The notes under the pieces were generated by a model. That model did not search any database. It saw only the letters and a program-made list of their open reading frames with translations, and had not been told where the DNA came from. Positions 37,366 through 45,876 of a DNA stretch of 64,000 bases are shown here, piece after piece. This DNA comes from Clostridiales bacterium (GTDB taxonomy: Bacteria; Bacillota; Clostridia; Saccharofermentanales; Saccharofermentanaceae). The stretch's first letter is position 1. Every line of letters starts with the position of its first letter. The stretch lies in the NCBI GenBank assembly GCA_017649645.1, contig JAGCGK010000151.1, positions 1 to 64,000 on the forward strand, in the 5' to 3' direction. A program made the translations under genes and the position numbers.

Positions 37366-37460
37366 TAACAAAACACTCAAATTCATTTTACCATCTATAA
37401 ACAATGACAAGAAACCTGTTTAATTAAATATAAAAAGAAACGGTCCTATGTGCAGTATTA
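37366..37460. repeat. duplicated leader of beta-helix B (copy 1)
   Basis: About 95 bases upstream of gene B share most positions with 40364-40456 upstream of gene C: AACAAAACACTCAAA, CATTTTACCATCT, AAGAAACC, TTAAATATAAAAAG and CTATGTGCAGTATT occur in the same order. The minus-strand TAAAAT in this block is the likely -10, with TTTCTT as a weak -35 at 18 bases. Confidence 0.8.
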
Positions 37461-37489
37461 CCAAAGCAGAGACCCAACTTAGATCTGTG

Positions 37490-37606
37490 TTACGCTGTTA
37501 TTCGCTCTGAGGCTTTTCTTATATCTCGATTAGAGATCAACGCAAAGATAAAAACCGTAACACTGATGATCGCTCCAACTACAGTCAATCCCTTTCTCTT
37601 GGAAGA
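37490..37606 (-). pseudogene. C-terminal fragment of a small membrane protein
   Basis: A 38-codon open tail (SSKRKGLTVVGAIISVTVFI ... SNRDIRKASERITA) ending in TAA. It has one transmembrane helix and resembles, in position and pattern, the C-terminus of the membrane protein at 40630-41091 (VAVAVAGFVSIVAFIFTIV). Its 5' part has been replaced by an IS200-type tnpA fragment in a different frame. So the unit [membrane protein - beta-helix - peptide] was duplicated and one copy of the first gene was destroyed. Confidence 0.6.
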
Positions 37607-37703
37607 ATACTTCCCTTTTGTACTTTGGAGCAAATACTACATGATATTTACAGTTCCATTTTGTGTGTGCTAGACTTCTTGCGTCGGTGTTTTTATCTGA
37701 CAT
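37530..37703 (-). mobile_element. IS200/IS605 transposase TnpA fragment (N-terminus only)
   Basis: GGAGG seven bases before ATG (37703). The first 30 residues, MSDKNTDARSLAHTKWNCKY followed by HVVFAPKYKR, match the start of Y1 transposase TnpA of IS200/IS605 elements, normally about 130-150 aa. After KYKR the frame runs into unrelated sequence and stops at 37530. The catalytic HUH motif and Tyr are absent, so it cannot transpose. Confidence 0.75.
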
Positions 37704-37792
37704 ATTTTTACCTCCTAGTGTAGTTGCGTAACTGGCAGGTCACGCGTTCATTCTACATCAGGAGGTTTTTATTCATCGCTTAAGCTCTATGG

Positions 37793-37815
37793 AACCGCGC
37801 GACTATCGCGCGGTT
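37793..37815. repeat. hairpin, possible left end of the IS200/IS605 remnant
   Basis: Perfect 9-bp stem AACCGCGCG / CGCGCGGTT with a 5-base loop, 90 bases upstream of the tnpA start. IS200/IS605 ends carry subterminal hairpins recognised by TnpA. The position fits, but the true boundary is not defined. Confidence 0.5.
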
Positions 37816-37828
37816 TTCGTTACGCAAA

Positions 37829-37858
37829 AAATCCCGGGAGCGATCTGCCCTCGGGATT
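37829..37858 (-). terminator. terminator of beta-helix/peptide cassette C
   Basis: Minus-strand stem AATCCCGAGGGC / CTCCCGGGATT (bulged) followed by TTTT. It lies about 30 bases past the stop of the peptide gene. Confidence 0.75.
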
Positions 37859-37888
37859 AAATAGTATTATCAAACCTGATGTTAAGGA

Positions 37889-38023
37889 TCAAGGCTGCTG
37901 GTACTGGGTGAAGATGATAGACTCGCCTTCGAGCGAATCCAACCCGGATGGGGTCACATCAGTATCCGCTTCAAACTTGATCAGATCAAGCTCAGGTGAT
38001 GAATAGATTTCCTTAGGTTCCAT
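37889..38023 (-). CDS. short acidic peptide downstream of beta-helix C
   Basis: 44 aa from the ATG with GGAGG seven bases upstream. A longer frame (to 38089) overlaps the beta-helix gene and has no RBS, so it was not used. Blocks: IYSSPELDLIKFEADTDVTP near the N-terminus and LEGESIIFTQYQQP at the C-terminus. The first block is also reminiscent of a widespread class of uncharacterised short Firmicutes peptides with a Y-x-x-PE-hydrophobic-x-hydrophobic-hydrophobic core. Confidence 0.78.
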   Translation of the reverse strand: MEPKEIYSSPELDLIKFEADTDVTPSGLDSLEGESIIFTQYQQP

Positions 38024-38036
38024 ATTCGTTCCTCCG

Positions 38037-40328
38037 TTACAGTGTCTTAGAGATGACCACATCCTGGAAAACCAGCAGTCCTTTGGCAAGTTCTCTCATC
38101 TCGGCCGTTGAACCGTTTTTATACATGTAGCTCAGATAGTTCATAAGATACAAGTCCGCCGTTGAGCTGGAGTTTAGATAACAATACGAAAAGTCCAGCT
38201 GATCCGGAAGTTTTGAAGAATCAAAGGCGTAATAACTCAGTGAACGTCCCGGAACCGTAACCGTATAGACACCGTTTCCCTTGTTCTTGGCTGCATATTG
38301 GTTAAAATCATCTATATCATAATCATAATACAAGAAAACAGGATCCACACCGTCCTTGACTTTAAAATACAACTTGATGGAAGGACTTCCTCCGAAGATG
38401 GCACTCACGCTGTATAAGGTGATATCTCCGTCACGATTGGTAATTCCAAATGTTATATCATGATCGAAGAATCTTGTTTCCATATCATAATTATCGATCT
38501 TTTCCTTAAGATCAGGATAATCATTCAAGATGCTGTCGGCGAGATCGCTCTCCCTGAATTTGAAATATTTCTGGGAACAAGCACCGTAATTTACAAGTGT
38601 TGCAGCTATGTCAGCATCTCCCTCGTTATATTTCTGAGGATTCTTGAGAATGGCAAGAGCATAATCCTGAACCGTAAAACCTCCGGCAGTAATGATCTGT
38701 TCATTATCCCTTAGAACAGTAAAGCTCAGCGGAACGGTCATATCCGTAGGATCATATGTAAAGGTGAAATAAACGACATCATCCTCCAGTTTTACCTCTT
38801 CACATTCAAGAGCACCCTTCGTCACATAGAATCTGCTTCCTTCTTCTGCTTTAAGTTCGGCAGTCCAATCCGACGAACTGTAGTTCTCAAGATCAGGAAC
38901 ATAGACGGACATCCTTATCTTGAGTTCGTAACCGTTGAAGATCAGAGAGAATCCTTTAAGGAATATCGGATCACTGCTCTGGTCATCCTTAATTACCTTG
39001 AGGTATTTGTAACATTCTCCGCTCGAGGTCTGTTCCCATCCGATCAGCGTGTAAGACGGATCATCGTAGACGATCTGGGATATAGTGGCCTTCGAGAAAG
39101 TATAGCTGTCATTGGCATATGCAACAAAATCCATATCTGAAACAGAATATCTGGAAATACCGATCATAACGTCATCGTTTCCATTGAAATTACTATTGAA
39201 AAACACTATATCGTACTTGCTGTTGTTCGGGAAATAGATGTTGTTCGGCACATTGTTTCCGCATGTATTGTTTATGACTCTCGCTTCAGTATTATAATCG
39301 GAAGTTACAGCATACTGCGAAGTATTGATGCTTCCGCAGTAGATAGCACCGCCGCCCGTTGTGGCACCTGCTGAAGTCACACAATGGTTGCCTGTTATAG
39401 TACAATCATTAAGACTTACGGAATTATCCGAACCCATAACGCATATCGCTCCGCCTCTTGTCTGAGCAACATTGCCGGTCAAGGTAGCCGAATAACCATC
39501 GACAGATACCTCTGAATAAACAGCTCCGCCTTCATCCGCAAAGCAGTTCTCAATAGTAGTATGATATCCGAGACTTAACGCTCCACGCTTATGCAACTTC
39601 CCGTCATAAGCAGCCACATATTCAAAGTCAGCTACATATATCGCTCCGCCCTGTTTAGCGGAAAAATTACTGATCGTACAATTTTGTATGGTCAAATCAC
39701 CGCATTTCTCGATGGTAATCGCTCTGTTACCATTCGGATCATATCCCTGAGCATTTCCTTCCAGATCTACATCATATATAGAAACTGAACAGGACCTGTA
39801 TCCGTTACAGCTTCCAACAGCGAACAAAGGCGCTCCCTTAGGTGATCTTACAGTTCCCTTGGTCCCGGTAGAATAAATATATAGAATATTACCATGTTCT
39901 TTTTCTTCACTCGGAGTTGCTCTATAAAGGCACACGTCCAGTTCGTCATCTGAAGGTTCATAGGATATGGTCTTTCCGTTCAGATTTATATTGAGACTAT
40001 AGCCGTTATCGATGGAAATTCCCTTAGTGATAACCAGGTCCTCTGCAACAAAGTAATCATCAGACACTCCGGCTACATACGACCCTGCACAAGGAAGACC
40101 TCCTCCGCACCTCGTGTTGATGATGACCTGATTAAGAAGCTTACAATTTCTTCCGTCTATTTTTTTCTTATACCAACCGTCTTCTTCATCCAGAACGAAG
40201 CCGTCCGGGATATATCCATCATCTCCATCTGCCAGGACTTTTCCTGATGAAACAAATACTAAGGCTCCAAAAACTACAGCCAAAGCAAATACTGAGACAA
40301 GGAATTTGGATAACTTATTCTTTAACAT
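38037..40328 (-). CDS. secreted right-handed beta-helix surface protein, paralogue C
   Basis: 763 aa from the ATG in CTTATGTTAAAG (GGGGGG as RBS). Signal peptide ends at SSGKVLADGDD. Early motif INTRCGGGLPCAGS is shared with A (DTLCGGSLPS). Beta-helix rungs: KQGGAIYVAD, EGGAVYSEV, RGGAICVMG, GGGAIYCGS. C-terminal modules: LKGFSLIFNGYELKIRM, DMTVPLSFTVLRD, TLVNYGACSQKYFKFR, SVSAIFGGSPSIKLYFKVKD. Immediately upstream on the same strand is the small membrane-protein gene, about 300 bases away. It is closest to B in its 5' region. Confidence 0.85.
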   Translation of the reverse strand: MLKNKLSKFLVSVFALAVVFGALVFVSSGKVLADGDDGYIPDGFVLDEEDGWYKKKIDGRNCKLLNQVIINTRCGGGLPCAGSYVAGVSDDYFVAEDLVITKGISIDNGYSLNINLNGKTISYEPSDDELDVCLYRATPSEEKEHGNILYIYSTGTKGTVRSPKGAPLFAVGSCNGYRSCSVSIYDVDLEGNAQGYDPNGNRAITIEKCGDLTIQNCTISNFSAKQGGAIYVADFEYVAAYDGKLHKRGALSLGYHTTIENCFADEGGAVYSEVSVDGYSATLTGNVAQTRGGAICVMGSDNSVSLNDCTITGNHCVTSAGATTGGGAIYCGSINTSQYAVTSDYNTEARVINNTCGNNVPNNIYFPNNSKYDIVFFNSNFNGNDDVMIGISRYSVSDMDFVAYANDSYTFSKATISQIVYDDPSYTLIGWEQTSSGECYKYLKVIKDDQSSDPIFLKGFSLIFNGYELKIRMSVYVPDLENYSSSDWTAELKAEEGSRFYVTKGALECEEVKLEDDVVYFTFTYDPTDMTVPLSFTVLRDNEQIITAGGFTVQDYALAILKNPQKYNEGDADIAATLVNYGACSQKYFKFRESDLADSILNDYPDLKEKIDNYDMETRFFDHDITFGITNRDGDITLYSVSAIFGGSPSIKLYFKVKDGVDPVFLYYDYDIDDFNQYAAKNKGNGVYTVTVPGRSLSYYAFDSSKLPDQLDFSYCYLNSSSTADLYLMNYLSYMYKNGSTAEMRELAKGLLVFQDVVISKTL

Positions 40329-40363
40329 AAGACCCCCCTGTTGAAAAACTATTTCCATTTCAA

Positions 40364-40456
40364 TAACAAAACACTCAAAAACATTTTACCATCTGCATTC
40401 GATGATAAGAAACCGTCTTATTAAATATAAAAAGGAGGCATGCTATGTGCAGTATT
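40364..40456. repeat. duplicated leader of beta-helix C (copy 2)
   Basis: Partner of 37366-37460, sharing TAACAAAACACTCAAA, CATTTTACCATCTG, AAGAAACC, TTAAATATAAAAAGG and CTATGTGCAGTATT. Minus-strand TAAAAT with TTTCTT 18 bases before it is the likely promoter. Beta-helix A has only TGATAAAAT in common at a similar position, so A is older or was moved. Confidence 0.8.
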
Positions 40457-40629
40457 GCTAAATCTTAACTGCATTAATAAAATTACGACAAAATAGTGAT
40501 AACAGCATGTCAGATTTGTCACATGCAAAAACTCAGGCCTGTGTTATGTTGTCATTCACACTAATGCATTTCTTGTATTTCGAAACAAAATGATCAATCA
40601 AAACAAGTTTGCACCAATCGGGTATAAAT

Positions 40630-41091
40630 TCAGCCCTGCATCAGATTACTGTCAGCAGCGATTGTCTTCTTGTGATTTATATACGCAACGATCGTGAAGA
40701 TAAAAGCTACGATGCTCACAAAACCTGCAACTGCAACAGCAACTTTGCCTACTATCTCATCAAATCCCCAATAGAAATAGAAAAAATAGTAAAAAGCAGA
40801 GTATTGGATAAAATTCAGAATTAGGATAATGATCTGGAATGGAATGACACGCCCTGTTTTTCTGCCCGGTCTGAGAGAACGGAAATTGCTCACAGAAAAA
40901 ATGAATGTAAATAACGCAGCCACAAGTCCGATCATCGAGAAAATGAATACTTCGAGCACGACACTCTTTTGCCCACCTGCATTGAGTAATTCAAGAAGAC
41001 CGAAAAACAAAAAGAAAATAATGGGAATTGCTGACAATAATATGCAAAGGCAACCCGCAATCAGATTAAAAGTTAATGATAACGCTCTCAT
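40630..41091 (-). CDS. small membrane protein upstream of beta-helix C
   Basis: 153 aa with four transmembrane segments and a basic loop (LRPGRKTGRV). The general look is that of uncharacterised four-helix DUF proteins. GAGGT lies six bases before the ATG. A 3' fragment of a similar gene lies upstream of beta-helix B, so it is the first gene of the duplicated unit. Its job in the cassette is unknown; it may help export or regulation. Confidence 0.6.
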   Translation of the reverse strand: MRALSLTFNLIAGCLCILLSAIPIIFFLFFGLLELLNAGGQKSVVLEVFIFSMIGLVAALFTFIFSVSNFRSLRPGRKTGRVIPFQIIILILNFIQYSAFYYFFYFYWGFDEIVGKVAVAVAGFVSIVAFIFTIVAYINHKKTIAADSNLMQG

Positions 41092-41197
41092 TTCTGACCT
41101 CTCTTATATATGTATTTCCCCGCAAATATAATATCACAAATCAAAAAGGACCGCTCCTTAAAGGGAACGGTCCTCAAAAATACTATTCAATTGTAGA

Positions 41198-41356
41198 TCA
41201 AGCTTCTGAGAAACTGTCAGCACCTACGCCACAGAGTGGGCAGGCGAAATCTTCAGGAAGCTCTGCAAATGGTGTGCCCGGAGCGATTCCGAGTTCCTCG
41301 CAACCCTTATCCTCGTCATATTCCCATCCGCAGATATCGCATTTGTATACAGCCAT
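41198..41356 (-). CDS. rubredoxin
   Basis: 52 aa. The four iron ligands are in YKCDICGWEYDED (C6, C9) and FACPLCGVGADSF (C39, C42), with the typical PGTPFAELPEDF between them. One-electron carrier with an Fe(Cys)4 centre. It is encoded 57 bases downstream of the reverse rubrerythrin gene on the same strand, which points to delivery of electrons from NAD(P)H:rubredoxin oxidoreductase to the peroxidase. Confidence 0.96.
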   Translation of the reverse strand: MAVYKCDICGWEYDEDKGCEELGIAPGTPFAELPEDFACPLCGVGADSFSEA

Positions 41357-41413
41357 ATTTTAGTCTCCTTTAAATTTCAAGATTTCGATAACGTCAGTAT
41401 CGATAATGCGGTA

Positions 41414-42001
41414 TCAGCCGAAATATCTTTCCAGCAAGCCCTTCAAAGCCTTACCGTGACGAGCTTCATCTCTAGCCATTTCATGAACTGTGTCATGGAT
41501 AGCATCAAGACCGTTTTTCTTAGCGCAAGTGGCAAGCTCAACTTTGCCGGCTGTTGCGCCGAATTCGCAGTCTACTCTCCACTTGAGATTGTCCTTTGTA
41601 GTAGCCTTCATGTTAGGCTCAAGATCCTCACCCAAGAGTTCAGCAAACTTAGCTGCGTGCTCTGCTTCCTCAAAAGCAGCTTTCTCCCAATAAAGAGCGA
41701 TCTCAGGGTATCCTTCACGTGCGGCGATCCTTGACATGCAGAGATACATTCCTACCTCCGAGCACTCACCTGTAAAATTAGCCTTAAGCTGCTCGAAAAT
41801 GTATTTCTTATCCTCTTCGGAAATGTCAGGGTTGTTCTTTACTGTCTGTGCGTATACACCATAAACGTGCTCTGCAGCAAGTTTAAGTTCACCTTCGACC
41901 TTCTCGAACATAGCCTTCTTTGCCTTGCATACCGGACACTCATCCGGAGCATCGTCACCTTCGTGTACGTATCCGCACACCTTACAAACATACTTTGCCA
42001 T
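41414..42001 (-). CDS. reverse rubrerythrin
   Basis: 195 aa from the ATG of [11 protein letters not shown] (GAGGA eight bases upstream; two in-frame ATGs further up are too close to the RBS). The N-terminal rubredoxin-like domain has CKVCGY and CPVCKA; the C-terminal ferritin-like diiron domain has [19 protein letters not shown] and DEARHGKAL. The domain order (rubredoxin first) makes it a reverse rubrerythrin, an NADH-dependent peroxidase and oxygen-reducing enzyme in obligate anaerobes. Confidence 0.95.
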   Translation of the reverse strand: MAKYVCKVCGYVHEGDDAPDECPVCKAKKAMFEKVEGELKLAAEHVYGVYAQTVKNNPDISEEDKKYIFEQLKANFTGECSEVGMYLCMSRIAAREGYPEIALYWEKAAFEEAEHAAKFAELLGEDLEPNMKATTKDNLKWRVDCEFGATAGKVELATCAKKNGLDAIHDTVHEMARDEARHGKALKGLLERYFG

Positions 42002-42105
42002 AGTCATGTTCCTCACTTATCTTTTTTAGGCGAGCCTATATTGTAATCATTCTAAATTATCTTCATTGATATGTAAAGCCGACTGTTGCCGACAAGATAA
42101 CAAGA

Positions 42106-42426
42106 TTACTTAGCTCTTTCTATCATAGCCAAAAGCTTAGGCTTAGGGCTAAAACCTACTGACTGGTCGACTATCTCGCCGCCCTTTACGATGAACAGAG
42201 CAGGGATACTTGAGACACCGAACTTCATACAAAGATCCATCTCGTCATCGGCATTGACCTTGGCAACTTTATAGCTGCCGTCACTTTCTGCCGCTATCTC
42301 TGCAATGACCGGTAAAAGCATTTGACAAGGTCCGCACCAAGGGGCCCAAAAGTCAATGAGCACCGGCACATCAGAATTAACTACTTCAGCCTCATAGTTC
42401 TCGTTGGTTAAAATAATTTCTTCCAT
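42106..42426 (-). CDS. trxA: thioredoxin
   Basis: 106 aa. Active site WAPWCGPCQML (Cys31, Cys34), cis-Pro in SSIPALFIV. Standard thioredoxin fold of normal length. Reduces protein disulfides. It sits in a same-strand run of redox genes (PfpI, thioredoxin, reverse rubrerythrin, rubredoxin) with gaps of about 50-105 bases. Confidence 0.97.
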   Translation of the reverse strand: MEEIILTNENYEAEVVNSDVPVLIDFWAPWCGPCQMLLPVIAEIAAESDGSYKVAKVNADDEMDLCMKFGVSSIPALFIVKGGEIVDQSVGFSPKPKLLAMIERAK

Positions 42427-42510
42427 ATGCCACCTCTATCTTTATTGTAGCTACATTTGTATTTTCTCATAAGGCCTTCCGAAAAGTTACGCAATAACTA
42501 GGCAAATTAT

Positions 42511-43062
42511 TTACACCCTGTAAACTATGCCCTTCGCGATCTCGTCAGCCTTATTGTTCCCTACCAAAACAGAGATGATCGTCAAAGCAAAATCTATCGC
42601 CGTTCCGACACCTCTTGAAGTAATGATGTTGCCGTCTACCTCAACACTGTTTGTGGATTTAGAGGCACCCGTAAGTCCGTCTTCCATTCCCGGATAACAG
42701 CAAGCTCTCTTACCTTCCAGGATACCAAGTGAACCGAAGACAGTCGGAGCAGCGCAGATAGCTGCGAGATACTTTCCTTTGTTATTGAACTCGATGATCT
42801 TATCCGTGAGTTTTTTGGTGTTGCCGAGATTAATGGTGCCCGGCATTCCTCCCGGAAGAACGATCATGTCAACTGAATCAAGATCGAAACTGTTGATCGA
42901 AGCATCTGTCTTAAGAGTGATCTTATGTGATGTCGTAACTACAGGTTCATCAGTAACCGAAACTGTGGTTACTTCAATACCGGCTCTTCTCATAAGGTCG
43001 ATAGCTGTGATAGCCTCAACATCCTCGAATCCTTCTGCCAGCATAACTGCAACTTTGCTCAT
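42511..43062 (-). CDS. DJ-1/PfpI family protein
   Basis: 183 aa. The nucleophile elbow is AAICAAPTVFG with the conserved reactive Cys, preceded by VLPGGMPG and followed by GKRACCYPG. Close to the YajL/ThiJ-type group, with proposed roles in oxidative or carbonyl stress repair. GGAGG is seven bases before the ATG. Context with thioredoxin and rubrerythrin supports a stress role. Confidence 0.92.
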   Translation of the reverse strand: MSKVAVMLAEGFEDVEAITAIDLMRRAGIEVTTVSVTDEPVVTTSHKITLKTDASINSFDLDSVDMIVLPGGMPGTINLGNTKKLTDKIIEFNNKGKYLAAICAAPTVFGSLGILEGKRACCYPGMEDGLTGASKSTNSVEVDGNIITSRGVGTAIDFALTIISVLVGNNKADEIAKGIVYRV

Positions 43063-43109
43063 ATATAAATTCCTCCCTATGGTTTTTATATTATTCTACC
43101 ATTAAGAGA

Positions 43110-44456
43110 TCAGAGTTCTTCTCCGTTTGTCTCGATAACTTTCTTGAACCAGTAACCTGAATCCTTGATGGTTCTCTTCTGTGTCGGATAATCAACATAA
43201 ACGAGACCGAATCTCTGTGTGTATCCGTGAGACCACTCATAATTATCCATCAAAGACCAGCACATATATCCGGCAAGTTCAACACCGTCATCAGCAGCAC
43301 GCCTGAACTCACGGATATATCTGTGGAGATAATCGATCCTATAAGAGTCGTGAACCTTACCGTCAAGACATACCCAGTCGTGAGATGCCATTCCGTTTTC
43401 CGTCATCATGACAGGCTTACCGTAACGCTCATAGTAGAACTTAGGAGCCCAGTACATAACTTCAGGTGTCAAAGGCCAACCGATGTTGGTCATCATCTTG
43501 CCCTGGAAATAGATATCGGAATACTCACCGATCTTCTTACTTTCCTGAGCATAGTAGATGTTTGTTCCGTAGAAATCGAGAGGTGTGGAAACGAGCTTCC
43601 ATTCTTCCTCGGTAAACTTCGGAACGAGGTCACCGTAGTCTTCGATAAGTTCGTCAGGATATTTTCCGAGATAGATCGGATCTGACCAGTAAGAGATACT
43701 GAAGCAGAAGTTATCCTTATTAGTACTGAATGTCAGCTTTCTTGCCTTCTCGACTGCTTCCGGAGAAACATTTTCAGGAATAGCGCAAGGACCGATAGGT
43801 GCGAAGCTGATCTTAGCAGGTTTTTTAGCGTTGTTTCTTATATAATCTGCTGCCTTACCATGTGAAAGGATAATGTTGTGTCCCATGATAAGAAGATCTC
43901 TTACATTATGCTGTTCAAAAGGTGAATGATTGCCGAGCTTAAATCCGCAACCGAGCTCACACTGAGGTTCATTAAGTGTTATCCAATAAGATACTCTGTC
44001 TGAAAGAGCATCTACAACTACCTTTGTATATTCAAGAAACCACTCGGAACTATCAGGATTCATCCAGCCGCCCTTCTTATGAAGTTCAAAAGGATAATCC
44101 CAGTGATATAAAGTGATAAGAGGTTCGATACCGTTTGCCAAAAGCTCGTCAACGAGATCTGAATAGAACTTGATACCCTTCTCGTTAACCTTGCCTGTTC
44201 CGTCAGGAAGTATCCTTGTCCAGCTGATGGAAAAACGGTAAGCCTTTGCTCCGATCTCCTTCATCAGCGCTACATCTTCCTTCATGTGATGATAGTGATC
44301 ACATGCTACATTCGCATTCTCGTTGAACTTGATCCTGCCGCTCGTCGATGCATAGACATCCCAGCAGTTAAGTCCCTTGCCGTCTTCATTGTAGGCACCT
44401 TCGATCTGATACGATGCCGTTGCTGTTCCCCACAAAAAATCTTTGCCAAAACCCAT
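43110..44456 (-). CDS. GH1 beta-glucosidase
   Basis: 448 aa from the ATG eight bases after AAGGAG; an upstream in-frame start at 44495 precedes the RBS. N-terminal signature FLWGTATASYQIEGA, acid/base Glu in TLNEPQCE, nucleophile Glu in MMTENGMA, and the aglycone region LAGYMCWSLMDNYEW. Hydrolyses beta-glucosides or related disaccharides in the cytoplasm. No PTS gene is adjacent, and the length and motifs fit a beta-glucosidase rather than a 6-phospho form, though this is not certain. Confidence 0.95.
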   Translation of the reverse strand: MGFGKDFLWGTATASYQIEGAYNEDGKGLNCWDVYASTSGRIKFNENANVACDHYHHMKEDVALMKEIGAKAYRFSISWTRILPDGTGKVNEKGIKFYSDLVDELLANGIEPLITLYHWDYPFELHKKGGWMNPDSSEWFLEYTKVVVDALSDRVSYWITLNEPQCELGCGFKLGNHSPFEQHNVRDLLIMGHNIILSHGKAADYIRNNAKKPAKISFAPIGPCAIPENVSPEAVEKARKLTFSTNKDNFCFSISYWSDPIYLGKYPDELIEDYGDLVPKFTEEEWKLVSTPLDFYGTNIYYAQESKKIGEYSDIYFQGKMMTNIGWPLTPEVMYWAPKFYYERYGKPVMMTENGMASHDWVCLDGKVHDSYRIDYLHRYIREFRRAADDGVELAGYMCWSLMDNYEWSHGYTQRFGLVYVDYPTQKRTIKDSGYWFKKVIETNGEEL

Positions 44457-44540
44457 AGATGGATCTCCTTTCAGGTTATGTTCAAATCTTACCATTCAGG
44501 GACATCTTACTTATATTAGAAGTTCAACAATTATGTCATT

Positions 44541-45521
44541 TCATTTGTGGCAGGCTGATGATTTGGCTATTCCGATCTCACATTTTTTTGAATCATAGAA
44601 ATACACATTATCAGACAGGTATTTATCCGTTCCCCTTACAGGACCGTTTGCCTCATAGACCATATCGATAAGCTGTTCTTCATCAGGCACAGTCTTAAAC
44701 GGAAGGATAAAGACCTCATCGACAGACGAAGGAAGGATGTAAAAATCGCCTCCTACTACCGATGCCGCTTCCTTAAGCACTTTCTTACAAAGAATCACCG
44801 CAGCTCCCCGAAGTCCTTCGGCATTTGAAAGTACCATCATGTCGCAGTCAGGATCACCGAATTCCTCATTTGCATTTTCAATGGCCGTCAACTCATCCAT
44901 GCCTTCGCCTATCAGGTGTTCGATCCGAAGGCTCACGACTTCGTCCCTGACATTTTTGATTACGTACTTCCCCTGCCTTCCGGTGTTCCTTACCGCAGTC
45001 TTATAAAGCTCATCCTCCGTTACCTTGTATCCTTTAAGGAGATCATTTGTTATGCACATGATCATCCTGCCGTCCACATTTTGCATGAGGTCACATTCGC
45101 TTATGTTGACGTAGTACATGACCGCGAGATCCATGAATCTTCTGAACGGTCTCTCGGACAGGTATTTGCGATTAAGATCATAGTTTACGAGACACAGATA
45201 GATATGGTCTTTCACGTAGGAATACTTAAGTACTTTGGTAGGATCGATATCAGAACCGGGATCAGTCGTTGTCCTGATCTGTGCGATCTTCTCGAAGATC
45301 TCCTTTATCGTCACGCCGTCTTTGTAGGCGTCGTAGAAATCATTCAGGTAGATGTTGGGAGCGATGTTCGACTTGGAGTTCTTGATCAGGAGCCCGTCCA
45401 GGTTCTTCTCGTTGTTCTTTAGTGTCGGCACGATCTTGACCTCGTAGTCCGCATATTCATCCGGAAGATAATCCAGTATCTCCTTTGAGATCTTGCTTTT
45501 AAATTCTTCGTAGCTAAGCAT
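44541..45521 (-). CDS. DUF5688 family protein
   Basis: 326 aa. The pattern MLSYEEFKSKISKEILDYLP and APNIYLNDFYDAYKDG is that of DUF5688 proteins of Lachnospiraceae and relatives. Cytoplasmic; no catalytic motif recognised. AAAGGAGG precedes the ATG. Its 5' region (45522-45876) holds several hairpin-forming repeats. Function unknown. Confidence 0.8.
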   Translation of the reverse strand: MLSYEEFKSKISKEILDYLPDEYADYEVKIVPTLKNNEKNLDGLLIKNSKSNIAPNIYLNDFYDAYKDGVTIKEIFEKIAQIRTTTDPGSDIDPTKVLKYSYVKDHIYLCLVNYDLNRKYLSERPFRRFMDLAVMYYVNISECDLMQNVDGRMIMCITNDLLKGYKVTEDELYKTAVRNTGRQGKYVIKNVRDEVVSLRIEHLIGEGMDELTAIENANEEFGDPDCDMMVLSNAEGLRGAAVILCKKVLKEAASVVGGDFYILPSSVDEVFILPFKTVPDEEQLIDMVYEANGPVRGTDKYLSDNVYFYDSKKCEIGIAKSSACHK

Positions 45522-45661
45522 ACAAACCTCCTTTTAGATTTTGGTGGTTTGATGATAGCAACTTGAGAAGCCTTAAAAATCGACAATTATCTTGAAATGT
45601 CGACAATCCGTCCTAAGCCTTCTCAAAAACCCTGCGGCATAGCGATTTCCGCCAGCTGTCT

Positions 45662-45830
45662 TTTTCGAAAAAAACATCGATTAAGGATGGATCGCTTTCC
45701 TGTGTGTACACCCTCATTTTTCGTGTTTTAAACACAGAAATTTTTGAAAAATGCACAGGCCTGTGCAAAAACAACGTTTTGCCTGTGTTTTACACACAGG
45801 ATTTCCGGATTTATGCACAGGGTTCACGGC
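45662..45830. repeat. cluster of CACAGG-type palindromes upstream of the DUF5688 gene
   Basis: Within about 130 bases there are: TGTGTGTACACC (45701-45712), a 16-base perfect palindrome TGCACAGGCCTGTGCA (45752-45767), a hairpin CCTGTGT-TTTAC-ACACAGG (about 45782-45800) and TGCACAGG again (about 45814-45821). They lie in the gap between the acyl-CoA synthetase stop and the DUF5688 start. Possible roles: operator array for a repressor, or an RNA structure. Confidence 0.6.
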
Positions 45831-45876
45831 AGAAAAAAAAGAAGCACCTGTGCGGTGCTCCTTTGAATAATCTTTA

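Noticed and set aside
45662..45830. Replication origin with DnaA boxes
   Set aside because: The repeated unit is CACAGG, not the TTATCCACA type, and no dnaA/dnaN genes are near.
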